From: Okapia johnstoni
Lineage: Eukaryota; Chordata; Mammalia; Artiodactyla; Giraffidae
Direction of reading: 5' to 3'
Assembly (NCBI GenBank): GCA_024291935.2
Contig: JAGTYA010000024.1
Location: forward strand, 9,362,001 to 9,426,000
DNA length: 64,000 bases
The first letter of the stretch is position 1. Each line of letters opens with the position of its first letter. This document shows positions 19,201-29,455 of the stretch, piece by piece. The position numbers and the translations under genes are program-made. The notes below the pieces were generated by a model. That model was not told the DNA's origin, made no database searches, and saw only the letters and a program-made list of their open reading frames with translations.

Positions 19201-22200
19201 TTGATTTGCATTTCTCTGATAATGAGTGATGTTGAGCATCTTTTCATGTGTTTGTTAGCCATCTGTATGTCTTCTTTGGAGAAATGTCTGTTTAGTTCTT
19301 TGGCCCATTTTTTGATTGGGCCGTTTATTTTTCTGGAATTCAGCTGCAGGAGTTGCTTGTATATTTTCGAGATTAATTGTTTGTCTGTTGCTTCGTTTGC
19401 TATTATTTTCTCCCATTCTGAAGGCTGTCTTTTCACCTTGCTCCTAGTTTCCTTTGTTGTGCAAAAGCTTTTAATTTTAATTAGGTCCCATTTGTTTATT
19501 TTTGCTTTTATTTCCAATATTCTGGGAGGTGGGTCATGGAGGATCCTGCTGTGATTTATGTCGGAGAGTGTTTTGCCTATGTTTTCCTCTAGGAGTTTTA
19601 TAGTTTCTGGTCTTATATTTAGATCTTTAATCCATTTTGAGTTTATTTTTGTGTATGGTGTTAGGAAGTGTTCTAGTTTCATTCTTTTACAAGTGGTTGA
19701 CCAGTTTTCCCAGCACCACTTGTTAAAGAGATTGTCTTTTCTCCATTGTATACTCTTGCCTCCTTTGTCGAAGATAAGGTGCCCATAGGTGCGTGGGTTT
19801 ATCTCTGGGCTTTCTATTTTATTCCATTGATCTATATTTCTATCCTTGTGCCAGTACCACACTGTCTTGATGACTGTGGCTTTGTAGTAGAGCTTGAAGT
19901 CAGGCAGGTTGATTCCTCCAGTTCCATTCTTCCTTCTCAAGATTGCTTTGGCTATTCGAGGTTTCTTATACTTCCATACAAATTGTGAAATGATTTGTTC
20001 TAGTTCTGTGAAAAAAATATCATTGGTAGCTTGATAGGGATTGCATTGAATCTATAGATTGCTTTGGGTAGTATACTCATTTTCACTATATTAATTCTTC
20101 CAATCCATGAACACGGTATATTTCTCCATCTGTTTGTGTCCTCTTTGATTTCTTTCATCAGTGTTTTATAGTTTTCTATATATAAGTCTTTTGTTTCTTT
20201 AGGTAGAAATATTCCTAAGTATTTTATTCTTTTTGTTGCAATGGTGAATGGTATTGTTTCCTTAATTTCTCTTTCTGTTTTCTCATTATTGGTGTATAGG
20301 AATGCAAGGGAATTTCTGTGTGTTAATTTTGTATCCTGCAACTTTACTATATTCATTGATTAGCTCTAGTAGTTTTCTGGTAGAATCTTTAGGGTTTTCT
20401 ATGTAGAGGATCATGTCATCTGCAAACAGTGAGAGTTTTACTTCTTCTTTTCCTATCTGGATTCCTTTTATTTCTTTTTCCGCTCTGATTGCTGTGGCCA
20501 AAACTTCCAAAACTATGTTGAATAGTAGTGGTGAAAGTGGGCATCCTTGCCTTGTTCCTGACTTTAGGGGAAATGCTTTCAGTTTTTCACCATTGAGGAT
20601 AATGTTTGCTGTGGGTTTGTCACATATAGCTTTTATTATGTTGAGGTATGTTCCTTCTATTCCTGCTTTCTGGAGAGTTTTTATCATAAATGGATGTTGA
20701 ATTTTGTCAAAGGCTTTTTCTGCATCTATTGATATAATCATATTGTTCTTATCTTTCAATTTGTTAATGTGGTGAATTACATTGATTGTTTTGCGGATGT
20801 TAAAGAAACCTTGCATTCCTGGGATAAATCCCACTTGGTCATGATGTATGATCTTTTTAATATGATGTTGGATTCTGTTTGCTAGAATTTTATTAAGGAG
20901 TTTTGCATCTATGTTCATCAGTGATATTGGCCTGTAGTTTTCTTTTTTTGTGACATCTTTGTCTGGTTTTGGAATTACGGTGATGGTGGCCTCATAGAAT
21001 GAGTTTGGAAGTTTACCATCTTCTGCAATTCTGTGGAAGAGTTTGAGTAGGATAGGTGTTAGCTCTTCTCTAAATTTTTGGTAGAATTCCGCTCTGAAGC
21101 CGTCTGGTCCTGGGCTTTTGTTTGCTGGAAGATTTCTGATTACAGTTTCGATTTCCGTGCTTGTGATGGGTCTGTTAAGATCCTCTATTTCTTCCTGGTT
21201 CAATTTTGGAAAGTTATACTTTTCTAAGAATTTGTCCATTTCTTCCAAGTTGTCCATTTTATTGGCATATAGCTGTTGGTAGTAGTCTCTTATGATCCTT
21301 TGTATTTCCGTGTAGTCTGTTGTGATCTCTCCATTTTCATTTCTAATTTTGTTGATCTGATTCTGTGATTGTGTTTTCTCATCTGTAAAATGGGATCTGT
21401 AATAATTACTTGAGTTAATTATGAATTAAATGAGTCAGTGCATTTGGAACATTTAAAAGAGGGTCTGACACTGGATAAATGTTGAATAATTATTATTTTT
21501 TAGATTGATGTACTCACTTCTTACATGCAATAGCAGATAACCAAACTTCTCCTGCACATAATAATGGTTATTTTAAATGTATTGCTTTATATTCCCTTAA
21601 AATAGATCAACTAATTGCTTATATCATAAGGGCAAGCATTAGCTTTTTTCCCTTTCTTTTTAGGAATGTGCAGCACGAGGGGAAGACTATGAGAAAGTGA
21701 AGTTGCTAGAAATCAGTGCAGAAGATGCAGAAAGATGGGAGAGAAAAAAGAGGAGGAAAAACCCCGACCTGGGATTTTCAGGTAGGACTGACCTTTACTT
21801 TATTGAATAGGCTCGCCTTCAGTGTTTCTGAGATAAGCATGCCTTCAGTGTTTTTGGTTTTAAGAAAGGATATGCCTGCCCCTTCGTGGAACATTCCGTA
21901 ATAGACTTGTGCTCCTAAGAAAAATACAAATATATCACATATGGCAGAAGTGAAAAAGGCTCTACTTGAATCAGCTGGATTCCTTTATTCAGTGCTAAAA
22001 TTAAAACCTGTTTGGTCAGGATCTTCAGGATAAAGGTTATGCTAATAATTTTGATTTTTCTCTGAATAGTAATGATCAAATAAGATAATACATCATTTCC
22101 AATTCTCATTTTATTTTTAGATTATGCTGCTGCCCAGCTTCGCCAGTATCATCGGCTGACCAAACAGATCAAACCAGACATGGAAACGTACGAGAGACTG

Positions 22201-24391
22201 AGAGAAAAGCAGTAAGTTGACAGGATTAATGCAAGTCCCATTTTCATCCTGAAGTGATGTTGTTGTATTAAAACTTGTGTGTATACCTAAACATATGTAC
22301 ATAAATACAAACACACTGTAGTGCTTAGGTATGGGTTATCAATAGCTGGCGTTTTTTTGTTGTTGCTCTTTTTTGGCTGTGCTGGGTCTTTGTTGCATGT
22401 GGCCTTTCTCTAGTTACAGCAAGTGGGAGCTACTCTCCATTGAAGCTACTCTCCATTGAGGTGTGTGGGCTTCTCATTGTGGTGGCTTCTCTCGTTGTGG
22501 ATCACAGGCTCTAGGTGCACAGGCTTCATTAATTGCAACACTCAGGCTTAGTAGTTGCAGCACATGGGCCCTAGAGCATGTGGGCTTCAGTAGTTATGGG
22601 GCATGGGGTTAGTTGCTACGTGCCATGTGGAATCTTCCCGGACCAGGGATCAAACCTGTGTCCCCTGTATTGGCAGGTAGATTTTTCACAACTGGACCAC
22701 CAGAGAAATCCTCAACAACTGTATAAGGATAGTTTCAGATCTTGATGACACTGTTTACTGCTTGTCCACAGCAGTTAAGCTAACCACATGATTATCTTTC
22801 TAGCTGGGCATTCTGCAACTGGGTGTTGAGAGATTATCATAGTTACTCATATTTTGGGACATAGAATGCTTTAGTGCCAGGATAGGTGAACTGCTGTAAA
22901 GGACCAGAGAGTAAATATTTTAGGCTTATGGGCTGTCTGGGCTCTGTCACAACTACTCCACTCTGCCCTTGTGATGTGAAAGCAGCCATAGAGTAGTCAT
23001 AGACACATGGGTGGGCTGTGTCCCAGTAAGACAGTTTCTTTAAACAAGAGGCTGGAATTTGCTGGCCTGCTATAGTGGAAAGAGAACCTGAGGCTGGAAG
23101 CAAGTCCTTTAACTCTGACCCTTGGCTCTTTCATCTGTAGAATGAAGGTGTTGAACTAGGTGATTTCTTAACTTTCATCCTTTACAATTCGGTATCCTCT
23201 TTTGTTTTTTAAAAAAAGATGAGATAGGATCCTACAGTAAAGGTATTTATGTATTTTATCTCTCTTCATGAATGGTAGTTTAGTTTGAAAATGTGGAGCA
23301 CTTGCAGTGTTACTCCAAGTCCATGTTGCTGTCTTTTCAGTGGAGAAGAGTTTTTCCCAACATCCAACAGTCTTCTTCATGGGACACATGTGCCTTCCAC
23401 AGAGGAAATTGACAGGATGGTCATAGACCTGGAAAAACAGTGAGTACTCCATACAGCAGCCATTTCGTTAAATGTTTTGTGACAAAATGGACATAACGTG
23501 CTTAGAATGAATTGAGATATTCTACTCACTCATTTCTGACCTTGCATCCCTAGTGGTATTGGGGACAGAGAGCAAATATGAATTGAGTCCATTTGATTTG
23601 GAGTGAAGATGTAAATTATTGATGGAATTGAGTTGTTATAAATTGAAAATAAAATTATTCTCTTTAAAGAAATTATTCTTACTACTACTTTAACAATCAT
23701 GGCACTCTTTGATTTAAAGAAGCATAAATGTTCTAGTAAATTTACCTAAGTATATTTGTGTTTTCTAATACTGATAGGGTTGTTTTCCTGATATTGATCA
23801 GGCAGCACAAAATGAATTTAATTTATAGGAGCTCATACACTTCAGTATTAAGATTAGTGTCTAGTACATACTGTATACTCTGTTCGTATTAGCTGTGGTT
23901 ATTAATATAATTATCATAATTATTATAATTGTTAATTAATATTAATATAATTAGTGTTATAATCATTTTCTTTACTTCATGTATCCAGTTCCTGGCAGTG
24001 TATCATTGTTCTTTTAGAAGCATTCTGAAGATTTGTTTGTATTTACTGAATTTCATGGTTCATACCCAGGGATGTGCTATTAATTGGCAGTTTCAACTTC
24101 ATCTTGATGAAAACTGGGCTCCCACCACCCCAAAGTGCGCTAGTTTAAGTGTACTGATTGTTTTTTGCCATGTTTTATTAATAGCAAAAAGGAAGGCAGT
24201 TTTGAAACTTATCTTCTTCTCCCAGAATTGAGAAACGAGACAAATACAGCCGGAGGCGTCCTTACAATGATGATGCAGATATTGACTACATTAATGAAAG
24301 GAATGCTAAATTCAACAAGAAGGCAGAGAGGTTCTATGGGAAATACACAGCTGAAATCAAGCAGAATTTGGAAAGAGGAACAGCCGTCTAA
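16215..24391 (+). CDS. SYF2: SYF2 pre-mRNA-splicing factor (seven coding exons)
   Basis: Coding exons are 16215-16241, 16462-16545, 17994-18119, 21664-21781, 22121-22211, 23341-23439 and 24226-24391, giving 236 residues; human SYF2 has 243. All six introns have GT-AG ends and the phases join correctly. SYF2 (p29, GCIP-interacting) is a small basic, largely helical protein associated with the Prp19/NTC complex of the active spliceosome in the nucleus. The N-terminal MAAATPVEK and following residues are shorter and divergent from human. From [19 protein letters not shown] onward the protein is nearly identical, including [36 protein letters not shown] and the C-terminal [13 protein letters not shown]. 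No disabling mutation is seen. Intron 3 holds a 3-kb antisense L1 and intron 5 a CHR SINE. Confidence 0.97.
16462..16545 (+). CDS. SYF2: SYF2 coding exon 2
   Basis: The acceptor CATATAG ends at 16461 and donor GTGAGT starts at 16546. The 28 residues [20 protein letters not shown] and on to LHLKR match the human protein except for the first few positions. Confidence 0.95.
16669..16725 (+). mobile_element. MER5-type hAT DNA transposon fragment in SYF2 intron 2
   Basis: The segment GGTGGTTCTCAACCTGGC and the following ACATTGGAGTCAC resemble the terminal part of MER5A-like nonautonomous Charlie elements. The remainder of the element is not recognisable. Confidence 0.5.
17994..18119 (+). CDS. SYF2: SYF2 coding exon 3
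   Basis: The acceptor GGGTTTAG ends at 17993 and donor GTTAGG starts at 18120. The 42 residues run from [20 protein letters not shown] to EEEKKK, highly charged and predicted helical, in phase 0. Confidence 0.96.
18185..18319 (+). repeat. MIR SINE part, left of the L1 insertion
   Basis: The text around TTTTCTCATCTGTAAAATGG and the preceding ACTTTGGGCAAGTAA is the MIR core. Its last 93 bases (18227-18319) are the left copy of a duplication whose right copy is at 21363-21455, after which the MIR continues. Confidence 0.8.
18320..21362 (-). mobile_element. 5'-truncated L1 LINE, antisense in SYF2 intron 3
   Basis: A 3043-bp L1 lies on the minus strand. Its 3' tail is the (TAAA)n-type run seen as TTTA repeats at 18320-18364. 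The minus strand encodes the C-terminal half of ORF2p. The reverse transcriptase segment (frame covering about 21257-20286) includes [11 protein letters not shown] and the [12 protein letters not shown] motif. The downstream part (about 19940-18699) includes the cysteine-containing region [11 protein letters not shown]. The coding frame is broken at least twice, near 20300 and 19990, and ORF1 and the 5' UTR are absent, so the copy is not autonomous. It is bounded by identical 93-bp direct repeats at 18227-18319 and 21363-21455. It interrupts a MIR. Confidence 0.95.
21363..21520 (+). repeat. Right copy of the 93-bp duplication and remainder of the MIR
   Basis: Positions 21363-21455 are identical to 18227-18319. 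The MIR then continues with the AAAGAGGGTCTGACACTGG-like 3' part to about 21500. Confidence 0.85.
21664..21781 (+). CDS. SYF2: SYF2 coding exon 4
   Basis: The acceptor TTTTTAG ends at 21663 and donor GTAGGA starts at 21782. It encodes 39 residues beginning [20 protein letters not shown] plus one base of the Asp codon. It lies only about 210 bp downstream of the end of the L1-flanking duplication. Confidence 0.96.
22121..22211 (+). CDS. SYF2: SYF2 coding exon 5
   Basis: The acceptor ATTTTTAG ends at 22120 and donor GTAAGT starts at 22212. It encodes [20 protein letters not shown] followed by [10 protein letters not shown], with split codons at both ends that join correctly. Confidence 0.96.
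22353..22713 (-). mobile_element. CHR-type tRNA-Glu SINE (long form) in SYF2 intron 5
   Basis: On the minus strand it begins with the tRNA-derived head (TTTCTCTGGTGGTCCAG-like) and runs through the long CHR body with repeated phrases (GCTACTCTCCATTGA twice in a row near 22430-22457) to a T-rich end on the + strand at 22353. It is about 360 bp, the long version of this family. Confidence 0.8.
23341..23439 (+). CDS. SYF2: SYF2 coding exon 6
   Basis: The acceptor GTCTTTTCAG ends at 23340 and donor GTGAGT starts at 23440. It encodes [20 protein letters not shown] and on to DRMVIDLEK, matching the family. Confidence 0.96.
24226..24391 (+). CDS. SYF2: SYF2 last coding exon
   Basis: The acceptor CTTCTCCCAG ends at 24225. 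It encodes the conserved C terminus from [20 protein letters not shown] to NLERGTAV, with stop TAA at 24389-24391. Confidence 0.96.
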
Positions 24392-24540
24392 TCCCATCAG
24401 GAACTGTTTAGAAGCTTGAGAATAGAGGGAAAATTTCTGCTGGCAAATTGAAGTTCTCTTCAGAGTTATACTGTAAACTAGAACTCCGTGTGCCCTCCCA
24501 CCCAGCATTTAAAAATAAATGTTTTTTCCTAAATGCATAC
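24392..24540 (+). other. SYF2: SYF2 3' untranslated region with poly(A) signal
   Basis: A short 3' UTR contains AATAAA at 24514-24519 followed by a T-rich downstream element, giving a 3' UTR of roughly 150 nt. Conserved-looking AT-rich sequence continues to about 24710, so longer forms are possible. Confidence 0.7.
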
Positions 24541-24710
24541 TTCATGTATATTTCCACATTTTTTGTGCTTGGATATAAGATATATTTCTTGTACCTGTTT
24601 TGTAAAAATGTACTTTGTATAAATTCTGTTATTTTTCTATATATTTTAAATGTGTATGACTTGAATCTTTGAAGCATTTTGGGTTTAAGGAATGCTGGTA
24701 GCATATGTAA

Positions 24711-25002
24711 ATGCGGTCATTGTTACTTTGGCTATTTCAGTGAATTTGGTAAAATCTAGAACTGGACTCGGGAACCCTGTGGGGTTGTAGACTCCGTGGC
24801 TAAGGATGGTGACGAGGAAGATGATAGTGGCTATTGGAGGGCAGGAGCAGGCTGTCTCCATAGCGGACTGCTTAGGACCGAGTTCAGGAAGTAGAATTGT
24901 CCTCCCATAAACAGTGACCAGGTATAGTTCCCTTTTGAAAAGGAGATACCTTGTGGAAGAGAATCCCTACTAAACATTTTATCATTTAAAACAAGTATCT
25001 GG
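24711..25002. other. Sequence downstream of SYF2
   Basis: No gene or named repeat recognised. Confidence 0.4.
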
Positions 25003-25290
25003 GGACTTCCCTGGTGGTCCAGTGGTTAAGAGTCCGCCTTCCCGGGTTTAATCCCTGGTTGGGGAACTAAGATCCCACATTCTCAGTCGCTTCAGTTGTG
25101 TCTGACACTTTGAGACCCTGTGGACTGTAGCCCGCGAGTCTCCTGTGTCCATGGGATTTTCCAGGTGAGAATACTGGAGTGGGTTGCCATTTCCTTCTCC
25201 AAGATCCCACATTGCCATGGGGCAACTAAGCCCATCCCCTGCAACCGGAGAAACCCACATGCCTCAGCAAAGACTTAGCACAGCCAATAA
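25003..25290 (+). mobile_element. CHR SINE split by a nested BovA
   Basis: The CHR starts GGGGACTTCCCTGGTGGTCC at 25003, is interrupted at 25082-25200 and resumes at 25201 with its body (GGCAACTAAGCCCATCCCC, CACAGCCAATAAATAAA). Confidence 0.9.
25082..25200 (-). mobile_element. BovA SINE nested in CHR with 13-bp target-site duplication
   Basis: A 119-bp reverse BovA (TCGCTTCAGTTGTGTCTGAC to GCCATTTCCTTCTCC) is flanked by AAGATCCCACATT at 25069-25081 and 25201-25213. Confidence 0.92.
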
Positions 25291-25860
25291 ATAAAATGAA
25301 TATTTGCATTTATACATTTATATTTACACAGATACACACGTGCTTCTATTGCAAACCTGGTCAAAATAATGAGTCCTATAATAATTCAGTGCCTGTCTTT
25401 AATAATTACCAACTTATGCCAATCTTTGTTTCATCTTCATTTCTATCCACTTTCTATAACTCTCATGTTATTTTGAAGCAAATGCTAAATGTATAATTTC
25501 ATCTATAAATATTTCACTATCTGAAAGATAATAAAAAGACTACAATACTATTATCACAATAATAGTCCTATTTTAATAAAACTAAAGAGTGAAAGATTGT
25601 ATAAATTTTTCTATGTGTTGATAAAAATGCTAAGTACCTAATTAGGACATTCCAAATTAAGAAAAACCTGAAACTCAAAAGAAAATTTCACAAAAATTTC
25701 AGCTTTAGTATTTGTAATTAATAACCACTGATGATTATTCCCTTTTAAAATTTATGTAGTACTTTCTATTTCTGCTCTTTTTTTATCTTACAGCATTTAA
25801 TCTATGTGCAGTTAGGTCTGACCACAGCCTGGATGCTACCTCTGAAAATAAGTATATATT
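25291..25860. other. AT-rich noncoding sequence
   Basis: No feature recognised. Confidence 0.4.
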
Positions 25861-26035
25861 TTTTTCTTAATACGTATATTTTTTATTGAAGTATAGTTGA
25901 CTTATAATGTTTCAGATGCACAGCAAGATGACTGAGTTGTACACATTATTTTTGAAATTATTTTCCATCATAGGTTATTACGAGATACTATAATTCTTGT
26001 GCTGGACAGTAAACCTTTGTTGTGTGTTGCATATC
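25861..26035 (-). mobile_element. L1 3'-end fragment
   Basis: The reverse of an artiodactyl L1 3' UTR (TTTATTGAAGTATAGTTGAC, then TTATTACGAGATACTATAATT) starts with a T-rich run. Confidence 0.7.
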
Positions 26036-26279
26036 TATTTTTTTTTAATTAGAAGTCTAGCATTCTACCCATACGAAGTTGAGTGGAATCAAAATGTCAT
26101 AAATTTTTTAGGCAAAAATTGGTAATTTTTCTAAAATATATACATTATTGATACGTATACAAAAGCTTTTCTACTGTGCTTGAGAAAAGCATCAAAAAAA
26201 AGATGGAGAAATTGGAAAACTAAATGAAATGGTAGCACTGAATATGAAATAGAAGAACTGAAACAAAATAAAGATCATA

Positions 26280-26405
26280 TAGTCCAGTTGTTTTTAAACA
26301 TGACTGCTCATTAAAAACATCTGGAGCTCTGGAGGAAAAAAAAGCAATACCTGGGTATTTGTATTTTTCAAAAACAAATTTCAAGATAATTCTGATATGC
26401 ATCTG
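26280..26405 (+). mobile_element. MER5-like DNA transposon fragment
   Basis: The phrase order GTTTTTAAACATGACTGCTC, ACCTGGGTATTTGTATTTTTC and AATTCTGATATGCATC resembles MER5A-type nonautonomous hAT elements. Confidence 0.5.
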
Positions 26406-26689
26406 GATTTTAAAAAGTGGTTACAGGTTTTCTATTAAATCATAGTTTTGGTGATACAGAGTGGTTTTTCTGTTGACCAATCATCATACAATGGTGTTAA
26501 ACAGTTAATAGTTATATAATCACAATAGTGAAGAATATTTATCAGTTTGCACAATAGCCACACAAAGGAATTAAAATTGCAAGCCATAATGAGAACACAG
26601 TTAATATAAAATAATTACATACTATTTGGAGGGCCAAGCAGTGATAAGTGAAAGTGCATATGTGCACCTATTTTCATTTGCCCAGCCAG

Positions 26690-27635
26690 TCTTCATGGTT
26701 GGTGCACTTAAATCTATTTACTCTTAAGGTAATTATTGATATGTATAATACTGTTAATTGTTTTGAGTTTATTTTCTGTAGGTCTTTTCCTTCTCTTGTG
26801 TTTCCTGTCTATAGACGTTCCTTTAGCATTTGATGTAAAGCTGGTTTGGTGGTGCCTAATTCTCTTAACTTTTTCATGTCTGGAAAACTTTTTGATTTCT
26901 CCAAATCTGGATGAGAGTCTTGCTGGGTAGAGTATTCTTGGTTGTAGGTTCTTCCCTTTCATCACTTTAAATATATTATGCCATTCCCTTCTGGCTTGTA
27001 GCGTTTCTGTTGAGAAATCAGCTGATAGCCTGGTGGGAGTTCCCTTATATGTTATTTGTTTTTCCCTTGTTGCTTTTAATATTTTATCTTTGTCTTTAAT
27101 TTTTGTCAGTTTGATTACTGTGTGTCTTGGTGTGTTCCTCCTTGGCTTTATCCTGCCTGGGATTCTCTGTGCTTCCTGGACTTGGTTGACTATTTTCTTT
27201 GCCATGTTAGGGAAGTTTTCAGTTATTATCTCTTCAAATATTTTATCCAGTCCTTTCTCTTTTCTCCTTCTGGGACCCCTATAATATGACTGTTGGTGCA
27301 TTTAATGTTGGTGCAGAGGTCTCTTAGGCTGTCTTCATTTTTCTTGTTTCATTCTTTTTTCTATATTCTGTTCCTCGGCAGTGATTTTCACCATTCTGTC
27401 CTCCAGTTTATTTATCTGTTCTTCCTCAGTTATTCTGCTATTGATTCCTTCTAGTGTATTCACCTCTGTTTGTTCTTTAGTTCTAGGTCTTTGGTAAACA
27501 TATCTTGTATCTTCTCTGTTGTTTTCCCAAGATCCTGGATTATCTTCACTATCATTATTCTGAATTCTTTTTTCTGGAAGGTTGCCTATCTCCACTTCAT
27601 TTTGTGTTTTTCTGAGGTTTTATGTTGCACTCATC
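26690..27635 (-). mobile_element. L1 LINE ORF1 region
   Basis: On the minus strand, 27595-27335 encodes a coiled-coil-like N-terminal part (SRITEEEQINKLEDRMVKIT). 27301-26714 encodes ORF1p RNA-binding and C-terminal text (EEIITENFPNMAKKI, RRNTPRHTVIKLTKI, ADFSTETLQARREW). The matching 5' UTR is on the same strand at 29456-30395, separated by a later BovB insertion. ORF2 is missing downstream, so the L1 is internally deleted or rearranged. Frames are broken. Confidence 0.85.
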
Positions 27636-27646
27636 TCCCATGCTAG

Positions 27647-27854
27647 GGCTTCCCTGGTGGCTCAGATGGTCAAGTGTCTGCCTGCAATGAGGGTGACCTG
27701 GGTTCGATCCCTGGGTTGGCAATATACCCTGGAGAAGGAAATGGCAACCCACTCCAGTACCCTTTCCTGGAAAATCCCATGGACAGAAGAGCCTGGTAGG
27801 CTACAGCCCATGGGGTTGCAAAGAGTCAGACACGACTGAACGACTTCACTTCTT
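27647..27854 (+). mobile_element. Bov-tA SINE with 11-bp target-site duplication
   Basis: It begins GGCTTCCCTGGTGGCTCAG and ends near ACGACTTCACTTCT. TCCCATGCTAG flanks it at 27636-27646 and 27855-27865, so it inserted into the start of the neighbouring BovB. Confidence 0.92.
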
Positions 27855-29455
27855 TCCCATGCTAGTAAAGCCATGCTTAAAATCTTGCATGCTAGGCTTC
27901 AGCCTTATGCAAACCAAGAACTTCCAGATGTCCAAGCTGGATTTAGAAAAGGCGGAGGAACCAGAGATCAAATTGCCAACATTCGCTCAATCATAGGTTC
28001 AGTTCAGTCGCTCAGTCATGTCTGACTCTTTGCGACCCATGGACTGCAGAGCGCCAGGCCTCCCTGTCCATCACCAACTCCCAGAGTTTACTCAAACTCA
28101 TGTCCATTGAGTTGGTGATGTCATCCAACTATCTCATCCTCTGTCGTCCCCTTCTCCTCCCACCTTCAATCTTTCCCAGCATCAGGGTCTTTTCCAATGA
28201 GTCAGTTCTTTGCACCAGGTGGCCAAAGTATTGGAGTTTCAGCTTCAGCATCAGTCCTTCCAATGAACACCCGGACGGATCTCCTTTAGGATGGACTGGT
28301 TTGATCTCTTTGCAGTCCGAGGGACTCTCAAGAGTCTTCTCTAACACCACAGAGAAAGCAAGGGAATTCCAGAAAAACATCTACCTCTGTTTCATCAACT
28401 AGGCTAAAGCCTTTGACTGTGTGGATCATGACAAACTGTGGAAAGCTCTTGAAGAGATGGGAATACCAGACCATCTTACCTGTCTCCTGAGAAACCTGTA
28501 TGTGGGTCAAGAAGCAACATTTAGAACTCGGTATGGAACAACTGATCTGTTCAAGATAAAGGAGTATGACAGGGCTGTCATACTGTGTTTAACCTATATG
28601 CTGAGCACATCATGAGAAATGCTGGGCTGGATGAGTTACAAGCTGGAATCAAGATGGGGGAGAGACATCAACAATCTCAAAATATGTGGGTGATACCATT
28701 CTAATGGCAGAAAGGGAAGAGGAAGTAAAGAGCCTCTTGATGAGGGTGAAGCAGGAGAGTGAAAGAGCACGCTTAAAACTCAATATTAAAAAACTAAGAT
28801 CATGGCGTCTGGCCCCATTACTTCATGGAAAATAGAAGGGGAAAAGTTCAGAGTAGTGAAAGATTTCCTCTTCTTGGGCTCAAAAATCACTGTGGATGAT
28901 GACTGCCACCATGAAATCGGAAGACGATTGCTTCTTGGCAGGAAAGCGGTGACAAACCTAGACTGTGTGTTGAAAAGCAGAGACATTACTCTGCCGACAA
29001 AGGTCTGTATAGTCAAGGCTGTGGTTTTCCCAGTGGTCATTTCCGGTTGTGAGAGCTGGCCTGTAAAGAAGGCAGAGTGCCAAAGTATTGATGCCTTTGA
29101 ACTGTGGTGTTGGAGAAGACACCTGAAAGTCCCTTGGACAGCAAGATCAAACCAGTCCATCTTAAGGGAAATCAACCCTGAATACTCATTGGAGGGACTG
29201 ATGCTGAAACTCCAATATCTTGTTCATTTGATGTGAACAGCTGACCCATTGGAAAAGTCCCTAATGCTGGGAAAGATTGAGGGCAGAAGGAGAAGAGGGC
29301 GTCAGAGGATGAGATGGCTGGATGGCATCACTGATGCAATGAACATGAACATGGGCAAACTTCGGGAGATGGTGAGGGACAGGGAGGCCTGGCATGCTGC
29401 AGTCCATGGGGTCACAAAGTGTCGGATACGACTGGGTGACGGAGCAACAACGACA
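27855..29455 (+). mobile_element. BovB LINE inserted in the L1, itself interrupted
   Basis: The + strand RT-region text runs 27860-27994, is interrupted by a reverse BovB fragment and continues 28353-29455. Visible coding text includes AKAFDCVDHDKLWKALEEMG, then LEIRRLLLGRKAVTNL-like and FPVVISGCESWPVKKAEC further on. A TAG interrupts the frame near 28402 and other stops follow, so it is a dead copy. Confidence 0.9.
27995..28352 (-). mobile_element. BovB 3' fragment nested inside a BovB
   Basis: A 5'-truncated reverse BovB starts GGTTCAGTTCAGTCGCTCAG and ends AGTCTTCTCTAACACCAC, breaking the forward BovB between the codons for the ANIRSI and EKAREFQ segments. I see no clear target-site duplication. 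Confidence 0.85.
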
